Below are positions 62,180 through 64,000 of a stretch of DNA of 64,000 nt, one piece after another. The stretch comes from JABMOV01 sp964344305. GTDB lineage: Bacteria; Fidelibacterota; Marinisomatia; Marinisomatales; JABMOV01. The first letter of the stretch is position 1. Each line of letters opens with the position of its first letter. The stretch is from positions 116,129-180,128 of the forward strand of contig CAYFMT010000003.1 in the NCBI GenBank assembly GCA_964344305.1, given 5' to 3'. A program made the translations under genes and the position numbers. The notes under the pieces were generated by a model. The model ran no database searches, was not told the origin of the DNA, and was given only the letters and a program-made list of their open reading frames with translations.

Positions 62180-62790
62180 TGATCCTCGAAACATACCTTG
62201 AAAGAAAACCACCTGAATCAGCTGTTATAAGCCTTCATGGCTATACCGGTGATGAATATTCCATGAGACCGGTGGCCATTGGTGTTCGTGCACATTATAC
62301 AAAATGGCTGATTCCACGCGGTCCATTCGGCAACAGAACCAATAAAGGATATTCCTGGTTTTCAGGAAACGACGATTCAGGATGGGACAGCAGCAAATCA
62401 TTTGAGATCCTTTCGGAATTATTGGGTCGCCTGTTTCAGGAAGGTTTTCCAGCAGAAAAAATATTCTTCATGGGTTTCTCTCAAGGTGCCTGTCTGTGTA
62501 TGGAGTTTATGGCAAGATTGCCTTATTCCATGGGTGGTGTGATACCTATCTGTGGGTTTATTAAATACCCGGAGAAACTGAGATCAGAATCCACACCAGA
62601 AAGTCGAAAGACACCCGTACATTTGTTTCATGGGATGAAGGATGAACTGGTACCGCTATCTGAAAGTGAATCGGCTCAATGGTTATTAAGTGATTTGGGA
62701 CATGATGTCATGTTGACTCCCTATCGTGCCGGTCACAAAATCTCCTCGGCAATTCTCCCTGCAATTCGAACCATTATTGAGGGAACGTAA
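62179..62790 (+). CDS. Phospholipase/carboxylesterase (alpha/beta hydrolase)
   Basis: 203 aa. The nucleophile is Ser101 in GFSQGA, the acid is in MKDELVP and the His in GHKIS. The oxyanion-hole LHGYTGDE is near residue 19. The PRGPFGN segment is typical of the YpfH/carboxylesterase family. It probably hydrolyses short esters in the cytosol. It overlaps the lipoprotein gene (TAATG) and is next to the M48 gene. Confidence 0.9.
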   Translation: MILETYLERKPPESAVISLHGYTGDEYSMRPVAIGVRAHYTKWLIPRGPFGNRTNKGYSWFSGNDDSGWDSSKSFEILSELLGRLFQEGFPAEKIFFMGFSQGACLCMEFMARLPYSMGGVIPICGFIKYPEKLRSESTPESRKTPVHLFHGMKDELVPLSESESAQWLLSDLGHDVMLTPYRAGHKISSAILPAIRTIIEGT

Positions 62791-63903
62791 TTGCATCCAT
62801 TACTTGACCAAGAAAAACAACAAGAAGCCCGGCAGTACGAAAAAGAAAAACGATTGCTAGGACTGATCGGATCTGTGATTTCATTTCTTTTCCTGATTGT
62901 ATTCTATATCTCTGGCTTGAGTGAGTGGTTTGCCTTTCGTTTTCCTGATTCCCATGTTTCGCTTGCGGTTCTAATTTATACCATTGGATTTATTTTACTC
63001 TCAACGGTTGTTGGGTTTCCACTATCATACTTCTCTGGATTTGTCCATGAAAAAAAATGGGGGTTCTCCAATCACACATTCACATCCTGGATTTGGGATG
63101 AAACAAAGTCACTTTTATTATCGCTGGTATTATTTCCTCTTTTGTTAGGATTGCTGTTGTGGATCATGACCTCGTTCCCCCAAACATGGTGGCTGGTAGC
63201 CGGTTCATCCATGGCAGTTATTGGCGCCATTTTTGCCACCCTGTTTCCTGTTATGATCCTTCCTCTTTTCAATGATTACACACCCATTGATAATGAGGAA
63301 TTAACATCACGACTGGAAACGATTCTAGAAAAGGTTGGGTTAAAAGCCGGAGGGTTTTTTGTGGAGGACATGAGCAGACAGACCAAAAAAGAAAATGCCT
63401 TTCTTGCAGGGATGGGAAAAACAAGACGCGTGGTCCTGGGTGACAACCTGATGGATCACATGTCCATTCCGGAAATTGAAAGTGTCATTGCACATGAGGT
63501 TGGGCATTACAGGTATGGCCATATCTGGAAGAATATCTTTATGGGAACCATCCAGCAGATTATTCTCTTTTTTGCACTTCATTTGGTGATGAACGCCATG
63601 TTTCCATCCTTTCTGGATTCTACACGATGGAACTTGACCACCCTACCAGTTTTCTTTCTCATGTTTGGTGTGTTCAATGGTCTGTTCTTTTCACCTCTAA
63701 ACATGGCTATTTCCAGGTATTTCGAACGACAGGCAGACAGGACATCCCTGGAATTGATAGAGAATAAAGAACATTTCATATCCGCTATGGCTGGACTTGC
63801 AAATCGAAATCTATCCAACGCCTACCCATCCAGGTGGATCAGGATATTCTTTTACTCTCATCCCCCCATTTGGGAGAGATTGGAATTTGGGGAGAAGTAT
63901 TAG
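62791..63903 (+). CDS. M48 (Ste24-like) membrane metallopeptidase
   Basis: 370 aa, beginning with TTG immediately after the esterase stop. Several N-terminal helices, the zinc motif HEVGH at 235-239, and RQADRTSLELI for the third ligand. Closest in layout to CAAX prenyl protease 1/Ste24, which cleaves proteins at the membrane. In bacteria it may act in quality control. Confidence 0.9.
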   Translation: MHPLLDQEKQQEARQYEKEKRLLGLIGSVISFLFLIVFYISGLSEWFAFRFPDSHVSLAVLIYTIGFILLSTVVGFPLSYFSGFVHEKKWGFSNHTFTSWIWDETKSLLLSLVLFPLLLGLLLWIMTSFPQTWWLVAGSSMAVIGAIFATLFPVMILPLFNDYTPIDNEELTSRLETILEKVGLKAGGFFVEDMSRQTKKENAFLAGMGKTRRVVLGDNLMDHMSIPEIESVIAHEVGHYRYGHIWKNIFMGTIQQIILFFALHLVMNAMFPSFLDSTRWNLTTLPVFFLMFGVFNGLFFSPLNMAISRYFERQADRTSLELIENKEHFISAMAGLANRNLSNAYPSRWIRIFFYSHPPIWERLEFGEKY

Positions 63904-64000
63904 AGTTTAGTTCTCAGTTGTCAGTTCTTAGTTGTCAGATGCCTGATTGTAAAACCAATACATGGGTAACAGATTAGTTTCAGAACATAGGTAACACTGT
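63904..64000. repeat. Short repeats at the right window edge
   Basis: TTCTCAGTTGTCAG (63911-63924) is followed directly by TTCTTAGTTGTCAG (63925-63938), one mismatch. Further on, ACATGGGTAACA (63960-63971) and ACATAGGTAACA (63985-63996) form a second direct pair 25 bases apart. Such paired boxes resemble the end of an insertion sequence lying beyond the window. Confidence 0.45.

Overview
The window (moderate-to-low GC by eye) looks like the chromosome of a free-living, respiring, diderm bacterium of the FCB supergroup, most likely Candidatus Marinimicrobia (Neomarinimicrobiota/SAR406) or a close relative. This rests on two proteins with type IX secretion (T9SS) C-terminal sorting domains, a long FCB-type SecA, several Omp85/D15 beta-barrel proteins, a bactofilin, and a ParAB-bactofilin-LytM-ATP synthase run. 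Many genes carry clear Shine-Dalgarno sequences (AGGAGG-like), which argues against Bacteroidota proper. The assignment is inference; no rRNA is present.

Layout. 1-3324: 3'-truncated giant secreted T9SS protein with cohesin-like modules. 3534-10466 (minus): thiolase, acyl-CoA dehydrogenase, leucine dehydrogenase, nusB and secA, an amino-acid/short acyl-CoA catabolic set joined to core genes. 10724-15445: PhoH-like ATPase, a TatT-like lipoprotein, plsY copy 1, a CBS protein and aspS. 15524-25417 (minus): one continuous run parA-parB-LytM peptidase-bactofilin-two AtpI/AtpZ-like proteins-atpB-E-F-H-A-G-D-C, closed by a terminator; a hairpin with a T-run lies between atpE and atpF. 25463-26125: a REP-associated tyrosine transposase flanked by its palindromes. 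26189-28441: the threonine degradation pair tdh-kbl. 28589-31437: secD-secF and a strong terminator. 31590-36738: an EamA transporter, a T9SS-tagged SGNH-like protein, a DUF502 protein, a FakA-FakB (DhaL-DegV) fusion and plsY copy 2. 36747-39576 (minus): an Omp85 barrel, a lipoprotein, a small internally duplicated 75-residue protein and a CheY-like receiver. 39848-39924: tRNA-Arg(TCT), embedded in repeats that carry pieces of the tRNA gene.

40277-48249 (minus) is the most unusual block. It encodes a Tat-exported four-cluster ferredoxin, an NrfD/HybB-type quinol-interacting membrane protein, three divergent GcvH-fold (lipoyl-like) proteins that share no conserved lipoyl-lysine, a sensor kinase with a possible CX4CH haem site, an NtrC-type sigma-54 activator and an archaemetzincin. 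A near-consensus sigma-54 promoter lies just before its first gene, so the activator at the far end plausibly controls the operon. No catalytic (molybdopterin, hydrogenase or multihaem) subunit is present. I propose it as an uncharacterised membrane redox module.

48544-64000: a DUF2391 membrane protein, a TrkA-C membrane protein paired with an SLC12-type cation-chloride cotransporter, a PsiE-like protein, a stand-alone E2 acyltransferase domain, a GltS-family symporter, a D15 barrel, a NarX/NarL-type two-component pair, a Tsx-like outer-membrane protein, an FKBP lipoprotein, YbjQ, a metallo-beta-lactamase hydrolase, a small Cys-rich lipoprotein, a carboxylesterase and an M48 protease. The last 100 bases hold short repeats that may be the edge of a mobile element.
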